Source of the DNA: Helicoverpa zea
Lineage: Eukaryota > Arthropoda > Insecta > Lepidoptera > Noctuidae
DNA: 64,000 bases
Direction: 5' to 3'
Assembly: GCF_022581195.2 (NCBI RefSeq)
Contig: NC_061476.1
Location: forward strand, 8,044,098-8,108,097
Made by a program: the position numbers and the translations under genes. Below the pieces are notes generated by a model, which was not told the origin of the DNA, made no database searches, and worked only from the letters and a program-made list of their open reading frames with translations. This document shows, in pieces, positions 1 to 11,132 of this stretch; position 1 is the first letter of the stretch; the number at the start of each line of letters is the position of its first letter.

Positions 1-2504
1 TTGTGTGGTAGCGGCAAGCGCGCTGTACGCATGAGGACCGCTCGCTTGCAGCACGCGGGCGGCGAGTCGAGTTGTGTGGTAGCGGCAAGCGCGCTGTACG
101 CATGAGGACCGCTCGCTTGCAGCACGCGGGCGGCGAGTCGAGTTGTGTGGTAGCGGCAAGCGCGCTGTACGCATGAGGACCGCTCGCTTGCAGCACGCGG
201 GCGGCGAGTCGAGTTGTGTGGTAGCGGCAAGCGCGCTGTACGCATGAGGACCGCTCGCTTGCAGCACGCGGGCGGCGAGTCGAGTTGTGTGGTAGCGGCA
301 AGCGCGCTGTACGCATGAGGACCGCTCGCTTGCAGCACGCGGGCGGCGAGTCGAGTTGTGTGGTAGCGGCAAGCGCGCTGTACGCATGAGGACCGCTCGC
401 TTGCAGCACGCGGGCGGCGAGTCGAGTTGTGTGGTAGCGGCAAGCGCGCTGTACGCATGAGGACCGCTCGCTTGCAGCACGCGGGCGGCGAGTCGAGTTG
501 TGTGGTAGCGGCAAGCGCGCTGTACGCATGAGGACCGCTCGCTTGCAGCACGCGGGCGGCGAGTCGAGTTGTGTGGTAGCGGCAAGCGCGCTGTACGCAT
601 GAGGACCGCTCGCTTGCAGCACGCGGGCGGCGAGTCGAGTTGTGTGGTAGCGGCAAGCGCGCTGTACGCATGAGGACCGCTCGCTTGCAGCACGCGGGCG
701 GCGAGTCGAGTTGTGTGGTAGCGGCAAGCGCGCTGTACGCATGAGGACCGCTCGCTTGCAGCACGCGGGCGGCGAGTCGAGTTGTGTGGTAGCGGCAAGC
801 GCGCTGTACGCATGAGGACCGCTCGCTTGCAGCACGCGGGCGGCGAGTCGAGTTGTGTGGTAGCGGCAAGCGCGCTGTACGCATGAGGACCGCTCGCTTG
901 CAGCACGCGGGCGGCGAGTCGAGTTGTGTGGTAGCGGCAAGCGCGCTGTACGCATGAGGACCGCTCGCTTGCAGCACGCGGGCGGCGAGTCGAGTTGTGT
1001 GGTAGCGGCAAGCGCGCTGTACGCATGAGGACCGCTCGCTTGCAGCACGCGGGCGGCGAGTCGAGTTGTGTGGTAGCGGCAAGCGCGCTGTACGCATGAG
1101 GACCGCTCGCTTGCAGCACGCGGGCGGCGAGTCGAGTTGTGTGGTAGCGGCAAGCGCGCTGTACGCATGAGGACCGCTCGCTTGCAGCACGCGGGCGGCG
1201 AGTCGAGTTGTGTGGTAGCGGCAAGCGCGCTGTACGCATGAGGACCGCTCGCTTGCAGCACGCGGGCGGCGAGTCGAGTTGTGTGGTAGCGGCAAGCGCG
1301 CTGTACGCATGAGGACCGCTCGCTTGCAGCACGCGGGCGGCGAGTCGAGTTGTGTGGTAGCGGCAAGCGCGCTGTACGCATGAGGACCGCTCGCTTGCAG
1401 CACGCGGGCGGCGAGTCGAGTTGTGTGGTAGCGGCAAGCGCGCTGTACGCATGAGGACCGCTCGCTTGCAGCACGCGGGCGGCGAGTCGAGTTGTGTGGT
1501 AGCGGCAAGCGCGCTGTACGCATGAGGACCGCTCGCTTGCAGCACGCGGGCGGCGAGTCGAGTTGTGTGGTAGCGGCAAGCGCGCTGTACGCATGAGGAC
1601 CGCTCGCTTGCAGCACGCGGGCGGCGAGTCGAGTTGTGTGGTAGCGGCAAGCGCGCTGTACGCATGAGGACCGCTCGCTTGCAGCACGCGGGCGGCGAGT
1701 CGAGTTGTGTGGTAGCGGCAAGCGCGCTGTACGCATGAGGACCGCTCGCTTGCAGCACGCGGGCGGCGAGTCGAGTTGTGTGGTAGCGGCAAGCGCGCTG
1801 TACGCATGAGGACCGCTCGCTTGCAGCACGCGGGCGGCGAGTCGAGTTGTGTGGTAGCGGCAAGCGCGCTGTACGCATGAGGACCGCTCGCTTGCAGCAC
1901 GCGGGCGGCGAGTCGAGTTGTGTGGTAGCGGCAAGCGCGCTGTACGCATGAGGACCGCTCGCTTGCAGCACGCGGGCGGCGAGTCGAGTTGTGTGGTAGC
2001 GGCAAGCGCGCTGTACGCATGAGGACCGCTCGCTTGCAGCACGCGGGCGGCGAGTCGAGTTGTGTGGTAGCGGCAAGCGCGCTGTACGCATGAGGACCGC
2101 TCGCTTGCAGCACGCGGGCGGCGAGTCGAGTTGTGTGGTAGCGGCAAGCGCGCTGTACGCATGAGGACCGCTCGCTTGCAGCACGCGGGCGGCGAGTCGA
2201 GTTGTGTGGTAGCGGCAAGCGCGCTGTACGCATGAGGACCGCTCGCTTGCAGCACGCGGGCGGCGAGTCGAGTTGTGTGGTAGCGGCAAGCGCGCTGTAC
2301 GCATGAGGACCGCTCGCTTGCAGCACGCGGGCGGCGAGTCGAGTTGTGTGGTAGCGGCAAGCGCGCTGTACGCATGAGGACCGCTCGCTTGCAGCACGCG
2401 GGCGGCGAGTCGAGTTGTGTGGTAGCGGCAAGCGCGCTGTACGCATGAGGACCGCTCGCTTGCAGCACGCGGGCGGCGAGTCGAGTTGTGTGGTAGCGGC
2501 AAGC
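1..2504. repeat. 71-bp GC-rich tandem array (35 full copies plus a partial copy)
   Basis: A 71-bp unit beginning TTGTGTGGTAGCGGCAAGCG repeats without visible change from base 1. The 36th copy starts at 2486 and breaks off after about 19 bases at 2504. The unit is about 68% GC against AT-rich flanks. The array continues past the left edge, so its true length is unknown. It lies upstream of the first visible exon of the chloride-channel gene and, if the gene is contiguous, within one of its introns. The plus strand has TAG and TGA in each unit; the minus strand has no stop in any frame. Perfect identity suggests recent expansion or homogenisation, or an assembly effect. Confidence 0.98.
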
Positions 2505-2534
2505 ACGCTGACTGCTCGCCGTTGGCTTTTTCAT
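1..2534 (-). other. stop-free minus-strand reading frame through the 71-bp array, open at the left edge
   Basis: On the minus strand an ATG at 2534-2532, in unique sequence just outside the array, opens a frame that runs into the array and meets no stop before base 1, at least 844 codons. It starts MKKPTASSQRACRYHTTRLA. Because 71 is not a multiple of three, the frame passes through all three phases and gives a 71-residue super-repeat every three units, rich in Arg, Ala, Leu, Ser and Cys. One phase reads AARVLQASGPHAYSALAATT. No known domain is recognised. The absence of stops in all frames is a property of the unit and does not by itself show coding. Confidence 0.3.
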
Positions 2535-3029
2535 ATTGACATTACGAAATATATTATAATATACACGATTTAATGCTCTAAATTGAATGACAACTTAAAT
2601 GCTGGTGTGGTGCGGTGCTGTTGCGGTGCCGCTATAATGTGCCATGACCCTTATCGCGCATATAAGAGCGACAGCAATAATATTGATAACACAGATACTA
2701 ACAAAACAAAAGATGCCGTCTGGAACAGCACAAAATATTTTTGTTCTGTTTGCAATATGTATGCGAGTACACGCTTGGATTAGCTTTGCCATACAAAAAT
2801 CCGCAAATATATAAACGCTGTTAACGTCTCCAAAAAAAGGCACTATTTTGCGTAGGTGTCTTGTTCTTATTTTATTGGTCTGTCTTTTTCTTTGCTATTG
2901 TCTATGCGTCATGTTTTCATACGTAATTGTATTTTGTTTCTTCTTTCTATTTATATAGAAGTTTGAAAGCAATGTCCCTCAAAAATATTTTTCTTACATT
3001 TTTACAAATAATTTTCTCCCGACTCCCAG
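2505..3029. other. AT-rich intronic sequence before the first visible channel exon
   Basis: Unique AT-rich sequence between the array and the splice acceptor at 3028-3029. Short open frames on both strands here show no recognisable domain and are not called as genes. Confidence 0.5.
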
Positions 3030-6000
3030 GTAACACATCTCCTACCAATAATGGCGGCGGTGTTAGCTGCCAACGCGACAGCCGCCCTACTGCAGCCATC
3101 CTGCTTCGACAGCATCATACTCATCAAGAAGCTGCCCTATCTACCTGACCTTCTGTCTTCTGCTAGCCGTAAGTTCACTTTGTGGTTTTAAATCAATTAT
3201 CGTATACCTTGCCTTTTACCAGCTTAATTTCTTATGTAAGGATCGGCTTCCAGTCTCACTGGAGTAGCCTAGTTCCATATGGCACCGACTGCATTTTCAC
3301 AGTTAACAAAAAAATTGCCTAAGTCCAAAATACTATTGCTGAATAGAAGTGTCCAAAAATATATAAATTCTTAACAGACCAACATGTCAATGTAATGCAA
3401 AGTAAAATAAACCTAGCTTACAAAAAAGCACGATATTAATGGGAGGGAAAAACAAAGCCTCCCCTTCGAGAAATACTTTTGGAGCCTTTAAATGCAGTCC
3501 ATAATGTAGACACACAAGTAATAAGACGAGGTGGCCGAGTGGTTAAGGCGTTGGACTGCTATAGTTCGGCCATTCAGAGAATGCGTTCCTGACACGTCGC
3601 GATTGAACTGACGACGTAACTTTGCAATGGCGTTGCAGTTACGATAAAAATATTTTTGCTGGTTGTTTACCGTTTTAACAATTGAGGAGCATTAAAACAA
3701 CATTATTATATCAATAATCAATGAATGTTATAATTTTGTGCCAAACTGAGTGTCAAATAACTTGGTAAACAATATTTTTCTAAATCTATACTGCGCTATT
3801 ACAAGGTTATGTCAGCGGTTTATATTTTGTAGTGCTGTGCTAAAAATAACTGGCAAGTATCGTAATCTGTTCTTATACAGTTATAATATAAAATAATACG
3901 TTTTGATTTTCTTTTTAAGAATTGGAAAATAATGGACTATAAGACTTAATTATAACTTTTATGAAAAATAAAAATAAAACTATGACCAAACCGCATTTTT
4001 ATACTTAGATTAAAAATGGTAACCCCAAATGGCGTTATGGGCCGCCATTTTGTGACGCTAAAACAGTCGTCCGTTGTCGTTTCGTGCGCATAGACCACGT
4101 TTTTCAAGTGTTTTCGATCTGTTTTTATTTGATTACCCGGCTTTTGTTAGACCGAGATATCAGGATTGATTCTGTTATTGATAATAATATAATTATACAT
4201 GTAGGCGAAGATGATGATGAAGACACCACCTCCTCAAGCAAATCGGAGTCTGATTAATATTCTGTTCGCACATTCAATTCAATGTACTTGTAACAAAGAA
4301 TAAATAAAACAATTTTATTATATGAATATTACCTTTTTTTGGTTTCCACTTAAATAACTAAAATATAAAACAAATGATTCCGCCAATTTAAAACGAAAAT
4401 AATCTTAAAATAATGCGGCGGTTCATTTTGAAGGAACGGTAACGAACTCAGTGTTATGTTGTGCCCATCACTAGTCGTGACTAACTGATAGGTGTCAGGA
4501 ACGCATTCTCTGAACGGCCGAAGTATAATCCAATGTGCTCTGCACGCGTGGGTTCGAATCCCATCTTCGTCGGTATTAGTTTTGTAGCTTTGGAAAATAT
4601 AAGCTGAAACATGATGGACCCCTTTATTGACGACCTCGATGGCGCAATGGTCACCATGCCGGACTGCCGAACCTGAGGTCCCGGGTTCGATTCTCGGTTC
4701 GGTCGACATTTGTGTGATGAGCATGCTTGTTGGCCGTGGTCTGGGTGTTATAATATGTATTTATAAATATGTATATATGTAGCTATATGTAGTTTATCAG
4801 TTGTGTTAGCACCCATAACACAAGTTAATTAATAACTTACCGTGGGGCTAACCGACCGTGTGTGAAAAATGTCCCGGCATTATTTATTATTTATTTATTA
4901 ATATATAATAGGTAAAACAATAGGCTTTAGACCATGAGTAGTGGCAAAACATCAGTACTATCGCAAGATATCTGATCTGTTAGCTTCCGCCGGTGGCCAG
5001 ATAGCCCATTTATTAAGGAATGGCAACTTTTCATTCAGTGTGCGGAAGCTAGTTAGATAAGTTTTTTGTAATGCCGAAATAACGGTTACTTTCCATTAAT
5101 AAGCTCCATTTTAAGCATCATATCGTCGTTATATCGTTAGGCAGATACGGTTTTTTTGCAGACACAAATAAATGGGTGTAACTTCGACCCCTACTTTTTT
5201 GCCGGCTTTAAATATTATTGCACCGTCAAAATCTGTTATTTTAAACACCTCATTTCGAAGTTATTGAATCCATAAAAAAGTGTCCTGTAATGTAGGTAAT
5301 TTGCATAATATGATTGCATCTATGAATGCACTCCTGGTATAGACATAGGAGGCACAAGACGAGGTGGCCGAGTGGTTAAGGCGTTGGACTGCTAATCCAA
5401 TGTGCTCTGCACGCGTGGGTTCGAATCCCATCCTCGTCGGTGTTAGTTTTTGATCTTATGAGGAAATTATTGCATATACTTTGACAACTTTGCAGTATAT
5501 ACCTCTTCTTATAAAGAGAAGCAATAAGGTGTTAATCACCACTCTTCTTCAATTCGGATTTGCGATTACAGACTTTTGAAGTCCAGATCTCATCACCATT
5601 AGTCATTCAGTGATACATATTCATATTCAGAAAAGTTAAATAGATATAGCTCTTGTAAGCTCAAATTATTGTTTCCACTGCCACATTTGAGTACGCCATG
5701 CTCCGTAATTTTTTTTGGACGCGTCATTTCAAATTCATATCATCCCAAATTTATATTTGCGTTCCTAGACTTACAGCTAATATGATGATAATTGTGGACC
5801 CTGTTAGGGCACAGCAACATTGGGCATTTAGTGCCAGTACATAATGACTATAAACTATAGATTAATATAGAGTGATCTTTTTTCTTCAGGTATGTATGAC
5901 ATTTGCGTGGAGGACTTCATGGTGCGTGACGTCAAGTACATCTGGAACAAGATGAGCTTCCAGCAGCTCAAGGATCTGCTCAAGGAGAATAAAGTAAGGA

Positions 6001-9000
6001 CTAGTTTGATAAGATATGGCTGCCAAAATTTTAGGTTTTATTAAAACATACTCTTTTAAATTTTGATTAGATAGAAATGACTTCGAGTATTCGACGAATG
6101 TTAACAATGACAAAGATTGTTCTTTATTTTAATTTTGGACTCATGATCTCTTACAAAAAATCTCTTAACTTATTACCATATAGTATTTGACCTATCCCTT
6201 TTCTTATAATTCCCTTACAGCAGAGAAATTGACGTTTCCAGAAAGACCACTGACTAAGGGAATAATTATTTCCTTCCGCAGACAATAAAAAGCTTCCCCC
6301 TAGTAGACAGTCCCTCCTCCATGGTCCTCCTAGGCTCCATCCACCGCTGGGAGCTGGTGAAGGTGATCGAGAAGCAGGTGGGCCGCTCGCGCCGCCTGCA
6401 GGTGGCGGCGCTGTGGCACCGCCAGGCCGAGCGCAAGAGGCAGCACGACGAGGCCAAGAGGCGCAGGAGACCTTCACGGTTTGAGGTCAGTGCAGAGCCT
6501 AGATTTTAGATAGGTGGTCTTTAAGGTTTGAGGTCAATGTAGACGCCTTAATTCTGAACAGGAGGCCTTCACTTTTCGAGATGAGTGTGACGATGCCCTA
6601 GATTTGAAATAAGAGGTATTTAAGGTATGAGGTAAAGCAACAAATGTGTTATGGTTGAACGAATAGTTTAGCCGAACGAATTAGTAGAGCCTAGAGTGTT
6701 AGGAGGAATAAGGTAGACTTTAATCTGCGATTCATAGTGTTTCTATAATCCAGGTAATTAAGAGATGCAGTCAACAATAACTTGGAAAACAAAAGAGGAA
6801 TGTCGTTTCATTTGCAAAATTACTCTCTTGTTATGTATTACCAACGGTTATGAATCGCATTGAACAGTTTTAACTGAACTTTTCCACTGAACATTTTTTA
6901 ATGAAATTTTATATATTTTTTTCAGTGTCATTTACGTTCACTATTATCATCAAAAACATGCAATAAAAGTAACCTATGCGTATTGCAGGTGACGCCAGCG
7001 CCGGACATGCTGCAGGTGCCGGGCGCGGGCGGCATGACGCGCGGGACATCGCTCACCACCACCGACCAGGGCGGACTCATACCTGGTTAGTGTACTATAT
7101 CATCATCAGATAGACACAATATTTTTTATTGCACACCAAGAAACATACATGGAATGGTCTGAAAGTGCGAGCGGTCTTATCACTAAAAGCAATCTCTTCC
7201 AGACAACCTTTACCGAACTTTTTATCCAGATCAGCGTTTTTATCGTCCCACTGCTGGGCACAGGTCTCCTGTCACACGGAGAAGGATTGAGCGTTAATCA
7301 CCACGCTTGCTCAATGCGGGTTGCTGATTTCAGACTTTACAGTCCAGGTTTCCTCGAGATGTTTTCCTTCACATTTAATCAGTCATTGGTGTCCACGATG
7401 TAATAAACTACTACCAAAAAAAGCATTTAAATACATCAGTCATAATGTACTTTTACTTACTTACTTTTTTTACATGCTGTATTAATATTTTAACATTTAA
7501 AATAAAACAAACGACTGATGATTTCAAAAAATCTTTCAGTATTTCATAGCCTTACTGAACAGGGTTATTCATTCAGGATCAAGGCCCTTCAACGATTTAT
7601 TCATCTTATCATAACTCATCGTAATTTAATTTCTATTTTCCCCAGCTCCAGGCCAACTATTCCGTCCTAAATCAATTCTAAAGAAGACGAACTCGTTCAC
7701 CCTGACCCGCGGCCTGTCTTCCGGAACTGCTCCAAATACACCCACCACGCCGCAGCCTTCTGTCTACACCACAGTCACTGGGGCCGAGACCAGGTGTGGA
7801 AACCTAAACTTTAAGCAGGACATCGTAAAAATCATCATCTGCCTACCACTTTTAAATTAAACATCTTTTGGCACTTTTGGTCCATGGATAGGTGACCATC
7901 TTGTCATTCTGTGTTTCGGAAGGCTCGTCAAATTGGGTATTCGTTACGGGTAGTCAGAAGCCAGAAAGTCTGACAACCAATCTTACCAAAGGGTAACGGG
8001 GTGCTCGGGTTTTATAGGTCAGATAGACAGTCACTATATATAGAGCACTAGTACTCAGCGACATAGTTAGAAAGACTATGTAGACGATGAGAAAGGATTT
8101 TGCAGTTAAAAGTATTTTTCCTTTCTTTATAATTTCAGGCTATTTTAGAAATCCTACCACCAACTTTATCTTCACTTACTTCTTAACCAATTTCTTCTCC
8201 CCAGGATCCGAGCAGCGTTCGAAGCGATCTTCAAGCGTTCCTCTCTGCTGCAAGACGTGGAAGGTGGCCTTCCTGACCAGCTCAGCCCCACTTCACTGCC
8301 CAGGAGTCCTTCTATTAACAAGAAAGTTCAACTGGTTGGTATTATTCGGAGATGACTGATGAAAATGTGGTGGAAGTAGTGATATTGTTAATATTGGGAT
8401 TGGTCCACAAGTGTCCTCAAATCGCCGATTTAGTTTAATATGGATATAGGAAACATTGTTTATTTTCCCCTGCACCTTTTGGTATACAAAAGACAAAAGT
8501 AAATTGGTTATTCCACACTTATAGTTATTAATACTTGCCAATTTTAAATGTCGGTCGCGCTAAAACGAAGTGGAGATAGACTATCTCCGCTCAAGGACAC
8601 TACAATTACTTATTGGTAATTCTTTTGATTTTTCTAAAACTTCTCGACTCCACTTTGGATCGCATAGAATCTGGAATTCATTTCGTTTTTCTTTACTTAA
8701 TTTGTCTCATTGTATGTGAAATGTCCTTACTGTAATTTATATTCCAGATACGGTTTTTTTCTCGATGACCATTATACCAACGTATGATGATGATGATGTC
8801 CTCCTAGCCGATTATCGGCTACGGCGGCTGTTCTCATGTAAGGAGACTAGCCAACTGCGCAGGACATATTATAGTGCACAAGCATTTGCGCAGACACAGG
8901 TGCACTCCCTATTCCTTCACTCTCATAGCCCGATGGGACGGCAATCCGACACGACCGGAAAGAGATCAGGCGCAGGACCGACATTTACGTGCTCTCCGAT

Positions 9001-11132
9001 GCACGGGTTAATCAATCACCAACTTCCAGGCTTCGGGCTGCTTTGTGAAAGTCTTCTAAAAACCCACAAAGCGATTTCGGCCCGACTCGGGAATCGAACC
9101 CGAGACCTCGTGCTCAGCAGCCACACTTGCGACAACTAGACCAACGAAGCAGTACCAACGTATACACAATTAACAACCTTATCCCTCTTACAATAAACAC
9201 CATTTCCCCCCAGCCCCGCGAGCGAGTATGCGACATGTCCCCGGAGGACCAGAAGGCGTGGGAGCTGATGGAGATGGCCAAGGAGATCGACTTCGACAGG
9301 ATGCTGCAGATCGCCAGGAAACGAGATATGGTGAGAATCATTGCTATCCTTATAGTATTGATGTGAAAGTAAAACTCTCTGTCAGTCAGAATTATGTTGC
9401 TGCAGAGTTTGTTCCACCATGTCTTATTCCTAGCAAAACGCATAGGAAGTAATGAAGGTGTGAGCGTTATAGGAGCTGTCTTTTATAAATGTTGACGTCA
9501 AAAAGTGCTGATTTTCAGCCTTCTTTGAATAAATGACTTTTTATCATCATCTGTCGAATGAACCGATTTAAATATAGGGCACATAGAAATTCTTAGAATT
9601 TTTTATCCGTTTGCGGGAAGTAGTTCTCTCGGACCCGATGGCGGGAGCTGGTTATAAATATAAAGGTAATCATGGGACTCGTTCATGGCTTTTTACGAGG
9701 ATTTTGCTACATAATCACGCGGAAGTAATAACTCTCTAGAGCAGATTGGCGTCAAAAGTGCTCTTCCATATAAAGTTATTCCTCGTAAATAAAGACTTGA
9801 GCCGTGCAGGATAAAGGGCTTTGTAATAATATCCCCAATTATACTTTTTTATTTATTTAAGTTAAACGATTATTTTTTTCATTTACAGCACCCCGACGAC
9901 CCAGAATATGAGGACGAGAACCTGTACATCTGTCACATTGACCCTGCGCCCTTCCAACTTGTTGAGAGAACTTCCTTGCTCAAGGTATGTAGCTTTTTCT
10001 GGATATGCCAAAGTTAGAAAGTCTGTCCAAGGCGTATCGTGTTACCCGGTTAACTGGTCAGCATATTTTGAGATTCTTATAATCCTATCATACATTTTGG
10101 GATTGAAAAATGCTGTTTAGAAACATTAAACCTAATGAAATCTTATTTTTTGTTAACTGTTTGGCTATTGGCCTTTCCACACTAACCTTATAACTGCAAA
10201 GATATGAGAGTTTGTATATTTGTTCGACATTGAAACTCAAATAAGGGCTGATTTTTCAATCGCGAGATAACTCCTACCTGAGGAGTATTTTTAACGTTTT
10301 GACAGCTTTTGTATAGAAAATATGTCAAACCGCCATATTTATTCCTCAGATAGAAGTTAACTGATGATTAAAAAATCAGCCCTAACTGGAATAATTTTTA
10401 TGGCATTCCGTAGGTAACTATAGGCATTTCATCCATGTGCAAGAAGGAGTTCCTTTGGAATGTGAATAAAACAGCGGTTGAAAACAAATTTCATTAATGA
10501 CACAATTTAATTAATTTATAAATTGCAGGTACACTCGCTGTTCTCGACACTGGGTGTGAGCAGAGCGTACGTGACGGCTATCGGACGACTTATTGGCGTC
10601 GTGTCACTCAAAGAGGTAAGTTTTAATATTATGTGGAAGTATAAAATTATGAATGTATTTTGTATAATACATAACCCGTGTAGAATGTCCATGACATTGC
10701 TTCATTAAATATCTTATTTAATTTGTGCATGAATTTCAGAAGAATATTAATTTATTAAAACGATTATAGAACTTCTTAACAATTGCCATGACAAAACCCA
10801 AACCCCAATACCTAATATTCATGCCAGACAAAGATTTTTATTTAATTTAAGAATAGTGAAAATGTTGTCGATTCAACATCTAAAGATCACACGATTCCTA
10901 TCTTGTGTCATTTTTCAAACCCCCAACATTTTTAAGTCACATTTCTAATAAACCCACCATTTCCCCCCAGCTCCGCAAAGCAATAGAAGACGTGAATTCC
11001 GGAGCCCTAACTCTAGCCACCCGCCCCGAGCCGCCCCGGGCCCCGCCCGCTGTACGGGTGCCCGACACCCAGGCTGCACCTCCCAGCGACTCTGATACTG
11101 CCAAACTGACTATCACTGCTGACGACCAGTGA
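3030..11132 (+). CDS. ClC-a: voltage-gated chloride channel, ClC-2/ClC-a type (3' ten exons, 427 residues)
   Basis: Ten exons join in frame: 3030-3168, 5890-5993, 6282-6485, 6989-7085, 7646-7793, 8205-8334, 9214-9330, 9889-9984, 10529-10615 and 10971-11132 (TGA). Every intron has GT-AG ends. The visible protein starts in the last membrane helices (THLLPIMAAVLAANATAALL). LPYLPDLL at residues 35-42 carries the Tyr that in ClC proteins contacts the permeating chloride. CBS1 starts at VEDFMVRDVKYIW and runs to about VIEKQVG. A basic, Ser/Thr/Pro-rich linker follows, including RPKSILKKTNSF. CBS2 covers IDPAPFQLVERTSLLK to GRLIGVVSLKELRKAIEDV. A Pro-rich tail ends the protein. The family forms dimeric plasma-membrane anion channels regulated by the CBS pair. 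The N-terminal and most membrane exons are missing, off the left edge beyond the array. The symbol follows the Drosophila orthologue and is inferred from recall of the family. Confidence 0.93.
3525..4572 (+). pseudogene. tRNA-Ser(GCT) gene split by a DNA transposon
   Basis: The 5' half (3525-3561) and the 3' half (4528-4572) together give 82 nt that match the intact tRNA-Ser at 5358-5439 except for one C-to-T change in the acceptor stem, which leaves a G-U pair. The break is in the anticodon loop, directly after GCT. A 964-bp element with inverted ends fills the gap, flanked by TA on both sides. The locus cannot give a normal tRNA. Confidence 0.9.
3562..4525. mobile_element. 964-bp TA-flanked DNA transposon remnant inside the tRNA-Ser copy
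   Basis: The ends form inverted repeats of about 34 bp: the left begins TAGTTCGGCCATTCAGAGAA and the right, read in reverse, TACTTCGGCCGTTCAGAGAA, with only two mismatches. The intact tRNA paralogue shows that the target duplication is a 2-bp TA (3560-3561, 4526-4527). The interior is AT-rich. A short plus-strand frame at 4132-4257 ends in an acidic, Ser-rich tail (GEDDDEDTTSSSKSESD, stop), as on some transposase C-termini. No catalytic core is present, so it looks like an internally deleted, non-autonomous copy. The superfamily is uncertain. Confidence 0.85.
4627..4912 (+). mobile_element. tRNA-derived SINE
   Basis: A tRNA-like head has an A-box-like TGGCGCAATGG and a B-box GGTTCGATTC. The body resembles a common lepidopteran repeat (..AACACAAGTTAATTAATAAC..), and the end is a TTTATTATTTATT run. 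It follows the split tRNA-Ser copy by about 55 bp. Confidence 0.7.
5358..5439 (+). tRNA. tRNA-Ser(GCT)
   Basis: A complete 82-nt cloverleaf can be drawn. The acceptor stem is GACGAGG/CCTCGTC with discriminator G. The D-arm region is TGGCCGAGTGGTTAAGGC. The anticodon stem TTGGA/TCCAA has loop CTGCTAA (anticodon GCT, reading AGC/AGT). A long variable arm is typical of tRNA-Ser, and the T arm contains GGGTTCGAATCCC. A T run about 10 nt downstream would serve as a Pol III terminator. It lies in the same orientation as the channel gene, inside its intron 3169-5889. Confidence 0.92.
5471..5625 (+). repeat. degenerate dispersed repeat, same family as 7225-7400 and 44690-44830
   Basis: Contains GGTGTTAATCACCACTCTTC and a degraded CAGACTTTTGAAGTCCAG, matching the better preserved copies in weakened form. 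Confidence 0.4.
7225..7402 (+). repeat. lepidopteran dispersed repeat fragment
   Basis: Carries the CCCACTGCTGGGCACAGG...AAGGATTGAGCGTTAATCACC...TTTCAGACTTTACAGTCCAG pattern, shared with 44690-44830. It lies in a channel intron and has no tRNA-like head. Probably a SINE or LINE-tail fragment. Confidence 0.6.
7875..8060 (+). mobile_element. degraded SINE fragment (same family as 42015-42403)
   Basis: Retains GTTACGGGTAGTCAGAAGCC, CTGACAACCAATCTTACC and a degraded GGTCAGATAGACAGTC segment of the SINE body. The tRNA head is missing or unrecognisable. Confidence 0.6.
8784..9153 (-). mobile_element. tRNA-derived SINE, full length
   Basis: On the minus strand the head reads TTGGTCTAGTTGTCGCAAGT (A box), then GGGTTCGATTCCCGAGTCGG (B box). 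The body contains ATGTCGGTCCTGCGCCTGAT and TGCACTATAATATGTCCTGC and ends near TCGGCTAGGAGGACATCATC. It closely matches 40826-41186. It sits in the channel intron before the exon at 9214. Confidence 0.85.
9395..9546 (+). repeat. LINE 3'-tail fragment
   Basis: Shares AACGCATAGGAAGT, GACGTCAAAAAGTGCTGATT and a TTTGAATAAATGA end with 47652-47750 and 63590-63735. This is the usual look of a 5'-truncated non-LTR element tail. Confidence 0.5.
10245..10382. mobile_element. MITE with TAA target duplication (PIF/Harbinger-like)
   Basis: The ends are GGGCTGATTTTTCAATC and, inverted, GGGCTGATTTTTTAATC. TAA flanks both sides (10242-10244, 10383-10385), and the arms stay partly complementary for about 60 bp. 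A 3-bp TWA duplication fits PIF/Harbinger. It lies in a channel intron. Confidence 0.75.

Noticed and set aside
1..2504. CRISPR-like or other repeat/spacer array
   Set aside because: The repeats are directly tandem with no unique spacers, in an animal genome.
2583..2843. Overlapping open frames on both strands after the array
   Set aside because: Short, antisense to each other, no recognisable motif; treated as intronic.
4350..4724. Minus-strand 124-residue open frame
   Set aside because: It runs through a SINE head, the antisense of the tRNA-Ser 3' half and the transposon end; there is no protein domain.
6151..6509. Three overlapping frames over the CBS1 exon
   Set aside because: Only the plus-strand frame is real, as the channel exon 6282-6485; the minus-strand frames are shadows.
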